In this document: positions 46,399 through 57,258 of the stretch, piece after piece
Numbering within the stretch: position 1 is the stretch's first letter
Layout: each line of letters starts with the position of its first letter
From: Linderina pennispora
Taxonomy: Eukaryota; Kickxellomycota; Kickxellomycetes; Kickxellales; Kickxellaceae
Direction: 5' to 3'
DNA length: 64,000 nucleotides
Assembly (NCBI RefSeq): GCF_002104995.1
Contig: NW_024468260.1
Span: 310,001 to 374,000, forward strand
Notes under the pieces: generated by a model
Databases searched by the model: none
What the model was told of the DNA's origin: nothing
What the model saw: only the letters and a program-made list of their open reading frames with translations
Position numbers and translations under genes: made by a program

Positions 46399-48311
46399 AT
46401 GGGTAAAGCACTCCGACGCGGATCCAACCAGGCAGTGCGCAAAACCGATATCCGCGTTGTCCCCAACACATCGGCTGGGGCAGCAGTAAAGCCCACATTC
46501 ACAGCGGCATCCAGCGTGGGCAGCGGCGACACACATGACCTGTGCTACCAGCGGACTGACGGCCTGGCTGCATATGGTTGAGAACTACCACGAATACTTC
46601 ACCAGCATGTGCGCGGCCGAGCTCGACCTGGCAACAGTGTATGCGCGGGTCGGGGACATTCTGCAAGGTGCCATTGCACGAGCACTCATTAATGAAGCCC
46701 AATGGCATAGCCGATATGTCGAAGCGGCTAAAGACATTGCAGCAAGGGATGGTGGAAACACACTGTGGGATCTCGACGGCACATGAAGGGAGCGGTTAAA
46801 GGGCTGGAGGATATGCGCGGCTTGGTGAAGCAGCGCATGAATAAATACGCCGGGGCAGTAGGCGGCGTGCACCGGGAGCTGGACGAGTGTCCGGGTGAGC
46901 ATCAAGCAGAGGCTGGCGTTACTACAGGCGACGCTGGACGCGGTTCGAGGTGGATATGAGGCAGGAGGTGGCCAAGGACCCGTTTATTGTGCGGCTGGAG
47001 ATCGAGGCCTTGGTGCGTAAGCGGACGTGAGCTTGAGCAGAAAGCTCAATGAGCTGGTAATGGCCGAGCAGGCGCGTATTCGTGACCTTGAGCCCCAGCT
47101 GATCGAACGGCTCAAGGTGATTGTGGGCGGATACATGGAGCTATTGGGATCCAGCGGCAGGCAGCTACGGCAGACGGCCAAGGCCGGCGCCAAGGCCAAC
47201 GTCCTTCTTGACGAGTGTGCCGAATGGGCGTATTTCGCAGAGACATTCCAGGCAGTGCTGGCCACCGAGCAGAGGGGTGGCAGGCGAGTACACGTATGGC
47301 GACAGTGAGTGGATCAAGGTGCAGCGCGAGGGCGTGGTAGCGCTGAAGGAGCAAGGGCCAATGTTCCGCAGCACATGGCAGAGCAAATACTGCGTGCTGA
47401 CTGCGCGCGGGTACTTCCATGTGTTCCGCTCGCAGGGCGACGTGGCCAAATGCGCACCCGAAACATCGGTGTTCCTGCCCACGGCCCAGGTATCGCTGGT
47501 CCGTGCGGGCACCCTGCAGATCCGCAGCGGCAGCAAGTTCAGCGGCAGCCGGCTGATCCTGCAGGACGGGTCGGACTTCGCTAGAGCTCTGGCGGACGCT
47601 GATGCAGCGTGCGCGGTCCCGGAACCCCGCTGGCATGGCGACGCCCGAGTCCAGCGAGGACGAGATGCGTCCCAGAGCCAACACAGGCGCCAACAGATGG
47701 CATGAAGCCGACTGCCTAGCAACAAGCGGCTGACAGCTGGCACGCAGAACCTGTATATGCTTCCGCTGGAAAACACCCCAGCGTGCTCGCTCGACGCGCC
47801 GATCCGCCGGCCATTCTCGTGCATTTCGCCAATGGTCAATATCAGCGAGCTGAGCTTTGAGGCCAACTCGCCGGGCATTTCCGACTTCCCGGTGCCCTCG
47901 CCGCGTCTTAGCATCCATACCAAAGACGGCATGGAGCACCACCGCACGGAGTCGAGCGATGGGTCGCTGGTGTGGCAGGGCAGAGGATCGATTGTGCCGC
48001 TGCAGGCGACTGCGTACGGTGACGGGTGGCCGGTGGATCTGCCAGAGGCTGCGCGGTCGTTGGTGCATAGTGAGCGCCTTGACCCGGCGCTGATGGACCC
48101 GCACAATCCGTACCTGGGCGACTTGTTTGCCAAGAGCACGCGGGTGTCGTCGGTGGGCTGCCAGAACAAGGGGTGGCGAAGCAGTGTGCAGAAGACCGCG
48201 CGCGTGGCCTCGCAGCCCGTGGTGGGCGCTACGTCACCGCCACTGCCGGTGCGCATGCTAGGACCATGCGTGTCGCGGGACTGCATCGACGAGTGCGAGG
48301 AAGAGGGCTAA
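46399..48311 (+). CDS. Slm1/Slm2-like F-BAR and PH domain protein
   Basis: Yeast Slm proteins bind PI(4,5)P2 at the plasma membrane and link it to TORC2. Here the start is MGKALRRGSNQAVRKTDIRV. A helical BAR-like region has MVENYHEYFTSMCAAELDLA, GAVKGLEDMRGLVKQRMNKY, SRKLNELVMAEQARIRDLEP and YFAETFQAVLATEQ. A PH domain follows: DSEWIKVQREGVVALKEQGP, STWQSKYCVLTARGYFHVFR, ETSVFLPTAQVSL, FSGSRLILQD. The Ser/Pro-rich tail ends at 48311. Seven or more inserted bases break the frame (near 46570, 46785, 46890, 46950, 47017, 47036, 47283, 47700), making this one of the worst-affected genes. Length of about 630 aa fits. Confidence 0.8.
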
Positions 48312-48489
48312 TTGGACCGCATAGGATTTATTAGCTCGTTGTGACTCACAGCTCCCTGCCCCCTTGGACCAAGCCGTAATGCTGGCAGCAGAGCCAGAAT
48401 GGCTGAGATTGTCCCCCGACCAGGCTGTTTATTGCCTGTGACGGATACACGTTTTCCCACATCGCATTTTTTTTCTTTTAGCGGGCAGC

Positions 48490-48497
48490 TATAAAAC
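48490..48497 (+). promoter_or_regulatory. TATA box of LYS9
   Basis: TATAAAAC lies 117 bases before the LYS9 start codon and is followed by a pyrimidine-rich leader. Good match in sequence and spacing for a fungal TATA promoter. Confidence 0.6.
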
Positions 48498-48606
48498 GAG
48501 CGAGAATGGTCCCGCTCGATCGCAAGCTCCCCATTTTGTGAATTCCTTATCCTTTTCCCTTTTCGTTACTTGACTACCACTTTTAAAAAGAAAAAACTAG
48601 GAAACC

Positions 48607-50046
48607 ATGGCTGAGAAGTAAGCGTCCCTCCCAAGATCCCAAACCGGCGCGGATCTCTAATTTACACTTGTGTAACTAACCAGCGCTGCTGTCCCTTAGG
48701 AACATCCTCCTGCTGGGCTCCGGATTCGTGGCCGAGCCGTGCCTCGAGTACCTGCTGCGCAGCGGCAACAACAAGGTGACGGTGGCCTGCCGTCGTCTGG
48801 CCAAGGCTGAGGAGCTGACTGCCAAGTACTCGAACACCACGCCGATCAGCCTTGACGTCGAGGATGATGCGGCTCTGGAGCAGGCGGTTGCCGCACACGA
48901 CCTAACGATCAGCTTGATCCCGTACACTCAGCACGCACGGGTGATGAAGGCGGCGATCAAGGCCAAGAAGCACGTGGTGACGACCAGCTACATCTCGCCG
49001 GCCATGGAGGAGCTGGACGCAGCGGCCCGGGAGGCGGGCGTGATCTGCATGAACGAGATCGGGCTTGACCCGGGAATCGACCACCTGTATGCGCTCAAGA
49101 TCATCAACGAGGTGCAGGAGCAGGGCGGCAAGATCACCTCGTTCGAGTCGTTCTGCGGCGGTCTGCCGGCGCCCGAGGACTCGAACAACCCGCTCGGCTA
49201 CAAGTTCTCGTGGTCGGCGCGCGGGGTGCTTCTGGCGCTGCGCAATAACGCGCGGTACTGGCAGGACGGCAAACTGGTGGAGATTAACGGCAAGGATCTG
49301 ATGGACTCGGCCCGGCCAATCTACATTTACCCGGCCTTTGCTGTGGTCGGCTACGGCAACCGCGACTCGAGCCACTACCGCCAGCGCTACAACATCCCCG
49401 AGGCCGAGACGTGTGTGCGCGGCACTCTGCGGTACCAGGGCTTCCCTGAGTTTGCCAAGACCCTGGTGAACATGGGGTTCCTGGACGACGCCCCGCAGGA
49501 GTTCCTGAGCGCATCCAGCTCGGAGCCGCTGCCGTGGAACAAGGTCACCCAGCAGCTGCTGGGTTCGGCGTCCGACAGCCAGGACGCGCTGCTCGCTGCT
49601 ATCGAGGACCAAGATCGACACACAGGATGCCTGAGGCCCGTCGCCGCGTCATCCATGGCATCAAGTGGCTCGGAATCACCTCGGCCGATGTCGCTGCTAG
49701 CCGCCGCGGCACGTACCTGGATGTCCTGTGCGCGCGTCTGGAGGACCTGATGATGTATGGGGAGGGCGAGCGCGACATGATCCTGCTGCAGCACAAGTTT
49801 GAGGTCGAGAACAAGGACGGCTCGCACAACACCCGCACGTCGGTGACGCTGATGTACGGCGAGCCCAACGGCTTCACAGCCATGGCCAAGACTGTCGGCG
49901 TGCCGTGCGGCATTGCCACGCAGCTGATCCTTGACGGCAAGATCACCAAGACCGGCGTCATTGCGCCCATGACCAAGGACGTCTACGAGCCCATCATGCA
50001 CATTCTGCCATCCGAGGGCATCAACGCTGTCGAGCAAACTCTCTAA
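48607..50046 (+). CDS. LYS9: Saccharopine reductase (saccharopine dehydrogenase, glutamate-forming), one intron
   Basis: Penultimate step of fungal lysine synthesis: aminoadipate semialdehyde plus glutamate to saccharopine. Exon 1 is only 11 bases (48607-48617, ATGGCTGAGAA); the 82-base intron has gtaagc, a ctaac branch site and ttag; exon 2 starts 48700. The joined start is MAEKNILLLGSGFVAEPCLE with the Rossmann GSGFVA. Other blocks are TISLIPYTQHARVMKAAIKA, MNEIGLDPGIDHLYA, SFCGGLPAPEDSNNPLGYKF, RNNARYWQDGK, RRRVIHGIKWLGI and GKITKTGVIAPMTKDVYEPI. Two inserted bases lie near 49608 and 49631. About 450 aa, family length. Confidence 0.96.
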
Positions 50047-50142
50047 AAACAAATAGCAGCCTCTTGTCAAGCCCGACAAAATATACAGGTTTTCTCTTTT
50101 CTGAATTTTGAATTCTTGTATACTAGCTTTCCCTTGCTCACA

Positions 50143-51363
50143 ATGGCGGCGCTGATGCGAGAGACACATCCGCTGACGCTAAAAGTAATGCGTCTGTCGC
50201 GGCCACAGCTGTCGCTAGCAAAGCAGCTGCCAGTAGACAGCGGTTCGGTAGTTGCAGCAGCGCTGAGCGAGTACACGCAGAACCACCCGACCGACAGCGG
50301 CAATGTGCTCAGCACCCAGCCGTTCAACACGGCTGAGCAGCCGTTGGACAACTTCCCTGTGACAGAGACACTGGTTCTGCCCAAGTCGTTCGGGACAATG
50401 TACCTGGGCGAGACCTTCAGCGCCCACCTCTGCGTCTGCAACGAGAGCACATTGAGTGTGCGTGACGTCTCGGTGCGCGTCGCCATGCAAACGCAGACGC
50501 ACCAGCAGCAGCCGTTCATTCTGCACAATAACGCCCTGGGCGCACTGGCTACAGCCCAGGCCGGCAACATCCAGGTCGCGCATGAGATCAAGGAGCTGGG
50601 CACGCATATTCTGGCCTGCGCAATCACGTATCTGTCGGCGCAGGGCGAGCGCAAGACCCTGCAAAAGTCGTTCAAGTTCCAGGTCGCCAACCCGCTGATT
50701 GTCAAGACCAAGGTGAATCACCTCAACGCCGATGTCCTGCTCGAGGTCCAGGTGCAGAATGCCACCCAGGCCACCATGGCCTTGGAGCGCCTGAGGTTCG
50801 ATCCCGCCGAGGTCTTCACTATGGAGGATTTGAGCGCCCCCGGAAATGCCTTCCTGCAGGCCGGCGATATTCGCCAGCACCTGTACCGGCTACGGCCCAA
50901 GCCCGCTGGGTCGCTGGAGGAGGAGCGGGCGGTGCGGTATGCAGCGGCGCTGGGCAAGCTCGACATTCTGTGGCGCGGCGCCTTTGGCAGCGTCGGCCGT
51001 CTGCAGACCAGCCAGCTTGTGCGCAAGTCCCCCGGAATGTTCCCCATTGACATTGCCAGGGCCACGGTCTCTGAGCATGTCCGCATCGAGGCGCCGTTTA
51101 CTGTCAATGTTGAACTGCGCAACCTGTCCGAGCACCCGATGGACCTGGTTGTGGCCGTGGGCAGGCAGCCCAATGTCGTCTTGTGCGGCCTGGGCAGGCG
51201 GGAGCTCGGGATGGTCGATGTCGGCGAGTCCAAGGAACTTGCACTGCAGTTTGTGCCCTTGCAGGCTGGCGTGCAGAGAGTCGGTATGGTCAGGGTGAAG
51301 GATGTGCGAAGCGGTTATACGCGAGACGTGGATCACCTGGTCGACGTGGCTGTATCGAGCTGA
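50143..51363 (+). CDS. TRAPPC13 (Trs65-like) TRAPP complex subunit
   Basis: Subunit of TRAPP tethering/GEF complexes in Golgi traffic and autophagy. A single unbroken frame of 406 aa. It starts MAALMRETHPLTLKVMRLSR and has LVLPKSFGTMYLGETFSAHL, EIKELGTHILACAITYLS, KSFKFQVANPLIVKTKVNHL, LLEVQVQNAT, QHLYRLRPK, LGKLDILWRGAFGSVGRLQT, and VSEHVRIEAPFTVNVELRNL. The order matches animal TRAPPC13 throughout, including the typical Ig-like second half. An ATG at 50116 exists in frame, but the family-like start is 50143. Confidence 0.93.
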   Translation: MAALMRETHPLTLKVMRLSRPQLSLAKQLPVDSGSVVAAALSEYTQNHPTDSGNVLSTQPFNTAEQPLDNFPVTETLVLPKSFGTMYLGETFSAHLCVCNESTLSVRDVSVRVAMQTQTHQQQPFILHNNALGALATAQAGNIQVAHEIKELGTHILACAITYLSAQGERKTLQKSFKFQVANPLIVKTKVNHLNADVLLEVQVQNATQATMALERLRFDPAEVFTMEDLSAPGNAFLQAGDIRQHLYRLRPKPAGSLEEERAVRYAAALGKLDILWRGAFGSVGRLQTSQLVRKSPGMFPIDIARATVSEHVRIEAPFTVNVELRNLSEHPMDLVVAVGRQPNVVLCGLGRRELGMVDVGESKELALQFVPLQAGVQRVGMVRVKDVRSGYTRDVDHLVDVAVSS

Positions 51364-51550
51364 GTGATTCATATATACATGCATCTCCTTTTGCCGCAGT
51401 CGCAGCCCTGCTAAATCGTTTTGCCGTGAATGACAAGATAGCGCGGATAAGGGAGAAGGGGGCATAAACGCAAGCCCTCGTCCCGTCGTGGGAAGGAGTG
51501 TGAGCGCTTCTTCTCTACTCCTCTAGCAGAAAACCTAAATTTCTTTCACA

Positions 51551-52243
51551 ATGGGCACCTTCCGCAACGCTTTGACTGATGCCGACCAAGAATGGATCCG
51601 CAAGCAAAAGGTCTTCTTCATGGCATCGGCACCGCTGGCCAAGGACGGCCACGTCAATCTGTCGCCGCGTGGCTACGACTCGCTGCGTGTCCTCAACGCC
51701 AACCGCGTCATCCACCTGGACGGTCGCGGCAGCGGCTGCGAGACGATTGCGCATTTGCGCGAGAACAAGCGCATCACTTTGATGCTCTGTGCCTTCGAAG
51801 GCTCGCCCAAGATCATGCGTCTGTTTGGCACCGGCAGAGTCTACGAGCCAGGCACGCCCGAGTTTGACACGCTGTTCGAGGAGCACTTTAGCGAGCAGTG
51901 GAAGGACCCAGCAAAGTTCAAGTTTGTGCGCTCCATTATTGACGTCCAGGTTGAGATGGTTGGACAGTCGTGCGGATTCGCTGTGCCGTTCATGGACTAC
52001 AAGGCGGAGCGCGAGACACTGGTCAAGGTTTATGCAGAAAGGTCTGAGGAACTTGCACTGAAACGCCGTATCGAGAACAACACACTCAGCATCGATGGGT
52101 TGCCAAGCTACCTCAATGGTACCGACCCTGGCAACACTACCAAGATAAGGCTGATGGCCATGGTGGATGCCGCCGCACCCTGGCTCGGAGGAATTGCACT
52201 AGGCGCTGCTGCTGCTGCTGCAGTCTTCAAGAACTACCAGTAG
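51551..52243 (+). CDS. PPOX-like (pyridoxamine 5'-phosphate oxidase fold) flavoprotein, copy 1
   Basis: 230 aa in one open frame. MGTFRNALTDADQEWIRKQK opens the protein, then VFFMASAPLAKDGHVNLSPR, VIHLDGRGSGCETIAHLREN, RITLMLCAFEGSPKIMRLFG, GRVYEP and VEMVGQSCGFAVPFMDYKAE. This is the pattern of small FMN-binding pyridoxamine-oxidase-like proteins; the true substrate is unknown. The C-terminus has a hydrophobic segment WLGGIALGAAAAAAVF, so it may be tail-anchored, with KNYQ last. Residues about 158-178 differ strongly from copy 2. The start is fixed by the shared leader in both copies. Confidence 0.8.
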   Translation: MGTFRNALTDADQEWIRKQKVFFMASAPLAKDGHVNLSPRGYDSLRVLNANRVIHLDGRGSGCETIAHLRENKRITLMLCAFEGSPKIMRLFGTGRVYEPGTPEFDTLFEEHFSEQWKDPAKFKFVRSIIDVQVEMVGQSCGFAVPFMDYKAERETLVKVYAERSEELALKRRIENNTLSIDGLPSYLNGTDPGNTTKIRLMAMVDAAAPWLGGIALGAAAAAAVFKNYQ

Positions 52244-53483
52244 TTTCATGTGTCCCCTTCTCCGCCCTAGCGATGACGATTTGCTGCTTTCGCCTTCGTC
52301 AAGGTCTGGAGAATCCTCATTGGCCTTTAGGCCATACCCTGTGCTGGGTTCATCGGCTCTCCACGCCGCATCTGTCTTTATTTTTATTTTTATTTTTTTT
52401 GAATATATTTGAAGTATCACCAGTCCCCAAGGATCCTTTATCCCTTCCAAAGCTGTATCTAGTGCTTAGGCGACCAATACTCATAGTACCAAATTATAAA
52501 TTCCCCAAGGAAATGTTCCCCTGTGCAAGGAACGAAGCCTTCTGAGCATATCGACTAAAGTAGAAACCAGCGAGTATTAGCCCAACATAGATATGCTGCA
52601 AGCTGCCCACAACTATCTTATAAACATGCAGCTATCTTTACCTATATACAAGAGGCAGCAGGCGTCTGCCAGCAGCAGCGAACCAGCGCTGAAGCACCTG
52701 CGCTGAGCAGGCCATCAAGATGGGAGATGTCCATGATCGCCATTGCACCAACAACCATCCGGCACGTTCAAATGACCGGTTCGCCATGATGCTCTTATCG
52801 ACATGTCAACCCATACTGACTAGCAGCCGAGCTCGCATCGCGAGCAGAGCAATTCTGGTAGCTATTTATATTGGATGTCATACTACTGGATATGTCTCAT
52901 GTAGTGACTGATGATCAGATAGACAACGCACTTAACCTGCAGCAGCTAGTCAGTATCGTACATAGCGATATGATGAGGCACTATTTACAAAATGTTGAGC
53001 TTACTGTATAACCACTGTAAAGAGAGCCGCAAGCTTACAGGTTGACAGAGAGGAGCAGCCGAGGATCCAACCCAGGAGTCCCAGGCAGGTCATGCAAGAC
53101 TGGCGCACTCGAGTTGTACGCCCCAGTAGCGGGTACAACGCAGCTGCGTCGCCGATAGTGCTATAAGGTGAAGGAAATCAGTTTAGTAGAAACACGGCCA
53201 GTGGCCAGGCAGTCTCTGCGGCTGGAGCTTGAGCCACAGGTGTGGAAGCAGCCCTGAAAATCAGCTACATCTAGAGGGTGCCAGTTTCTCTCTCAGCGGT
53301 AAGAGGCCAGGGTTTGCCAGGATACCGGTGGTCTTTGTCGACTAGACGCATATTTTTCAACCATTTGTTGACAGTAAGCATTTCGCCATAACTGATCCCC
53401 CGGCATGGAGCCGCGTGGCTCACCCTGCCGCAGTCCCAATAAACAGCTCCTCTATCTAAATCCGGACAGCACAAAGGGGCAAC
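52244..53483. other. Spacer between the duplicated PPOX-like genes
   Basis: 1.2 kb, AT-richer, with a T-rich tract near 52376-52400 (tttatttttatttttatttt). A minus-strand 67-codon frame at 53271-53474 has no known motif. I found no transposase, terminal inverted repeats or tRNA. It contains the promoter of copy 2. Confidence 0.5.
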
Positions 53484-53529
53484 ACTTCAACTCTACTCTT
53501 CTAGCAGAAAACCTAAATTTCTTTCCACA

Positions 53530-54227
53530 ATGGGCACCTTCCGCAACGCTTTGACTGATGCTGACCAGGAATGGATCCGCAAGCAAAAGGTCTTCTTCAT
53601 GGCGTCGGCACCGCTAGCCAAGGACGGCCACGTCAATCTGTCGCCGCGTGGCTACGACTCGCTGCGTGTCCTCAACGCCAACCGCGTCATTCCACCTGGA
53701 CGGTCGCGGCAGCGGCTGCGAGACGATTGCACATCTGCGCGAGAACAAGCGCATCACTTTGATGCTCTGTGCCTTCGAAGGCTCGCCCAAGATCATGCGT
53801 CTGTTTGGCACCGGCAGAGTCTACGAGCCAGGCACGCCCGAGTTTGACACGCTGTTCGAGGAGCACTTTAGCGAGCAATGGAAGGACCCAGCAAAGTTCA
53901 AGTTTGTGCGCTCCATTATTGACGATCCAGGTTGAGATGGTTGGACAGTCGTGCGGATTCGCTGTGCCGTTCATGGACTACAAGGCGGAACGCGAGACAC
54001 TGGTCAGGTACTTTGAGAACAAGTCGGATGAGTCGCTACAGAACAAGCGTGTGAGAGATAACACCTGCAGCATCGATGGGTTGCCGAGCTACCTCAATGG
54101 TACCGACCCTGGCAACACTACCAAGACTAAGGCTGATGGCCATGCTGGATGCCGCCTGCACCCTGGCTCGGAGGAATTGCACTAGGCGCTGCTGCAGCTA
54201 GCTGCAGTCTTCAAGAACTATCAGTAA
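53530..54227 (+). CDS. PPOX-like flavoprotein, copy 2 (frame broken as sequenced)
   Basis: Same protein as copy 1 but broken by extra bases relative to it: a T at about 53691 (before the HLDGRG segment), an A at about 53925, one extra base near 54125, a T near 54157, and more near 54200. Every difference that breaks the frame is an insertion; none is a loss. Between the flanks, residues about 158-178 read RYFENKSDESLQNKRVRDN instead of the copy-1 sequence, a strongly diverged block. It may be a functional paralogue damaged by sequence errors, or a young pseudogene. The shared leader suggests it is transcribed. Confidence 0.65.
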
Positions 54228-54505
54228 GTTTCACGTGCCCCCTTCTCCGCCCCCGAGGCAAATTGCGTCTGAACTTGCAGGCGTGCGGTAATAATCCCCA
54301 GTGGTGACGATTTTGTTGTTTTTTGGGGGTATGAGAGAGCACAAACACGGGTCGGGGCGTCGCTTTCAGGCGCGCATTCAATCACCCTCTCCTGCGCTTA
54401 TACAAAAAGGCCCACGTCGTTTTGTTGGCTGTTTGTACGCCAGGCCCCGCAGCTCTACTTCTCTCCTCTGTTCCCTTTTTATCAAATACACCCTTTTTTC
54501 ATCTT

Positions 54506-56244
54506 ATGCCCCCGACAACGAAGACTGGAAAGCCAGACCCGCAGCACGCTGCCGCGCACAAACACACGCTGAAGCCGTATGTGCAGGCCCAGGTGGTGCA
54601 CTACAAACCGCGAGTCTCGGTGCTTCGACAAGGAGCTAACGACCGTGAGCTACCACGGCCTGGATCAACTTTGCGCTGCTCTTGCTGTCGGCAACCTTGA
54701 TCCGCCTGGCCATCGAAAACTACATGAAGTACGGCATCCTTGTCAGCATTCCGGGCGGCGGCGTTGCCCTGATCGACTGGCTGATGACACTACTGGGCAT
54801 TCACAAGCGTGGCCGTGGCCTTTGTGGCCTGGCTACGTGATCGAGCTCATGGCAATCCCCAGGCCCGGCAAGGGTAGGCGGCAGAAGGGCGACGTGGGCG
54901 TGCCCAAGGAGGAGAAGCGCACAGTCGTCTTGCATCTGCTGAACCTGGGTTTTGTACTGGTAGCACCTGGGTGCATTACCTACTTCGGCATCTACCAGCC
55001 CGCGCTCGGCACGTTTGTGATGATGTGCTCGTGTATCATGTTCTTGAAGCTGTATTCGTGGGCTGCCACAAACTTTGACCTGCGCCGGGCGTACCGGCTC
55101 GGCGACGCCAAGCTCGAAAACGACCCGATGCGCTTTGCCCACATCAAGAACGGCCAGTTCATCGTCGATAGCCAGGCCGACGACGATGAGGACGAGGGCG
55201 TCGAGGAGCTTGTCAAGGAGGTCATTCCGATAACGACGCGCGCCAGCTTCTCGCTGAACGCACGTGCGCTGGACGGCATTCACGTGGCCGGCGACGACCG
55301 CATCGACGCCAAGGCCGACGCTCTGCCGCGCCCGCGCCCGCGCCCAAAGACCGTGGACAGCACCGCCGAGGTTCTGCGCAGCATGGCCGAGTCCAAGAAC
55401 AGCTCGACCACGACAATTGCTGATGCTGCTGGGTCGCCTGCTGAGGAGCCGCCGGCACGCGTCGGCATGTCGCATCCGATCGACTACAAGGTCGCCTACC
55501 CAAAGAATGTGACCCTGGCCAACTTTATGTATTTCTGGGCTGCGCCCACGCTCTGCTACCAGCCGTCGTACCCGCGCATGCCCGGCCCTGTGCGCAAGTC
55601 CTTTGTGGTCAAGCGGATTACCGAGCTGCTGATCTGCTGTCTGGCCATGTACATTGTGATCCAGCAGTACGCTATTCCGACGCTGGTGGGCTCGGTCATG
55701 GCCATTGACAAGCGCGATGCCTTCTGGCTGTCCGAGCGCGTGCTGAAGCTGTCAGTGATCAGTGCCGGTGTCTGGTTCCTCGGGTTCTACGCTATCTTCC
55801 ATGCGGGGCTTAATGCGTTGGCCGAGCTGTTGGGGTTCGCTGATCGCGCGTTTTATCTCGACTGGTGGAACTCGGTCGATCTGGCTGCGTACTGGCGTGA
55901 GTGGAACCTTGCCCATCCACTACTTTTGCAAGCGCCATATCATGATGCCTTTGGTCTCGGCGCCCCTGTCGCTGTCGCCCCACCTGGGTGTCTTGCTGAC
56001 CTTTGTGGTTTCGGCTGTCATGCATGAGCTGCTGTTTGGCATTCCGACCCACTCGCTCAAGGGGTACTCGTTCTTTGGAATGATGTTCCAGATCCCCTTG
56101 ATCCAGCTCACCCAGTGGTTGGTGCGGTGGCGTGGACCCGAGTCGGGCCTAGGGAACGCCGTGTTCTGGATATCCTTCTGCATTGTCGGCCAGCCACTGG
56201 GTGTCGTGCAGTACTACTATGACTGGGTCAAGAACAACCCCTAG
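54506..56244 (+). CDS. Diacylglycerol O-acyltransferase 1 (DGAT1, MBOAT family)
   Basis: ER enzyme making triacylglycerol from diacylglycerol and acyl-CoA. The N-terminal part has RVSVLDKELTTVSYHGWINF (after two corrections), then IRLAIENYMKYGILVSIPGG, typical of DGAT1 rather than sterol acyltransferases. A disordered acidic/Pro insertion lies at about residues 195-300. Then come ANFMYFWAAPTLCYQPSYPR, DWWNSVDLAAYWREWNLPIH, and the catalytic His in FVVSAVMHELLFGIP, followed by GMMFQIPLIQLTQ. About 577 aa. Single inserted bases lie near 54629, 54660, 54808, 54835 and 55914. Many membrane segments, as expected. Confidence 0.9.
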
Positions 56245-57065
56245 GGGTGCGATGTTACACCACTTGCCCACCATCTCCCTTCTGCTTCTTTTCTTCAACA
56301 AAACATGTAGAATTATTGTTTTTGTTTGTGCCCCTGCCTTCTGCCGAACACCAGGCGGATCGGCGATGCTATTTTTACGGGCGGGTCTGCGGTACATGGC
56401 AAATCGTTCAATTAAAATACCTCAGTCTTGTGCCGACGGTCCATTGGATCTAGCGACAAATCCCACGCTGGCTTTCGGTATCAGGCGCAACCAGCCTCAT
56501 CGTCGCTCTCGGTATCAGTCGCGCAGGGGCTGCAGAATGAGCTATCTTGCAGGTGCCGCTTGCAGACACCCCATGGCTGCAACATTCGTCACCCTCTGCA
56601 TCCCGGGCGATTGAAGCGTTCTGGTCATGCATCTGCAGCCTGCTTGTTTTCCAGAGCCGAAGCCCGGATGAGTCCAGAAGCTCCTTCTTTCTTAGCGGGC
56701 TTTGAGTGGAAGGCGAATGCCATGCTACACCGAGCTGAAAATAAACATGTCTGGAAAAAGGACATCCCACCCCCTTTCCACAAATCCCTTCCTCGACACC
56801 GCCAAGCGTATTCAGAAAGGCGCTTGGCCAAGACCACGCAGTCCCTTTTCGGGCCTCTATTTTGGAAGCCTGTGGAGATTATCTGCGCGTCGGAAAGAGG
56901 GGATGGTGAGGGAATTGATATACAGACGACAATCACCCGCCGCACACCAAGGTTCACAAACGTTGACGGCCCAGCAGCCGGAAACCCGCGCAGAGGGGGA
57001 GGCAGGCGGCTAGTAGGACAGCATTATTTGTCTCGTTCCGAAATTGTACTTAAACTTGAACATTG
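56245..57065. other. Intergenic region
   Basis: 3' flank of DGAT1 and distal promoter of the GH16 gene. A plus-strand frame 56428-57168 is open for 246 codons but has no motif and ends in the CT-rich leader, so I leave it out. Nothing else recognised. Confidence 0.45.
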
Positions 57066-57258
57066 CCTTGCTGGCTTTGTGCGCTTCTCCTCTCTCCAAG
57101 CTCTCGCACCAACCCCTTTTCTCTCTTTTGCAACACTTTCTTCTTCTCCCTCAGCGTCTTTCGCTTGACCATTCCCCTCTTCCTCCTCTCTTTTCGCCAA
57201 ACACTTACCTTTATTTTACAGACGCGCTTCTCACGCCCACCCTCTTTTTACTCTCATA
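57066..57258 (+). promoter_or_regulatory. CT-rich leader of the GH16 gene
   Basis: About 190 bases dominated by C and T (ctcttttgcaacactttctt, cttcctcctctcttttcgcc), ending at the start codon. Long pyrimidine tracts like this are typical of strongly expressed fungal genes, and the same style precedes the wall protein at 60333. Confidence 0.5.

Larger units (their letters stand above)
51516..54262 (+). repeat. Direct duplication of the PPOX-like gene
   Basis: The segment at about 51516-52270 recurs at about 53484-54262. Identity begins about 35 bases before the start codon (tctagcagaaaacctaaatt) and ends about 35 bases after the stop (cccttctccgccc). Both copies are in the same orientation, with 1.2 kb of unrelated sequence between. 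Outside one block near 52024-52090 the copies are nearly identical. Confidence 0.9.

Noticed and set aside
52244-53483. Mobile element inserted between the PPOX copies
   Set aside because: No transposase, inverted repeats or target duplication seen by eye; the spacer is not needed to explain the duplication.
56428-57168. 246-codon plus-strand frame upstream of the GH16 gene
   Set aside because: Ends inside the CT-rich leader, no motif, no start context; judged chance.
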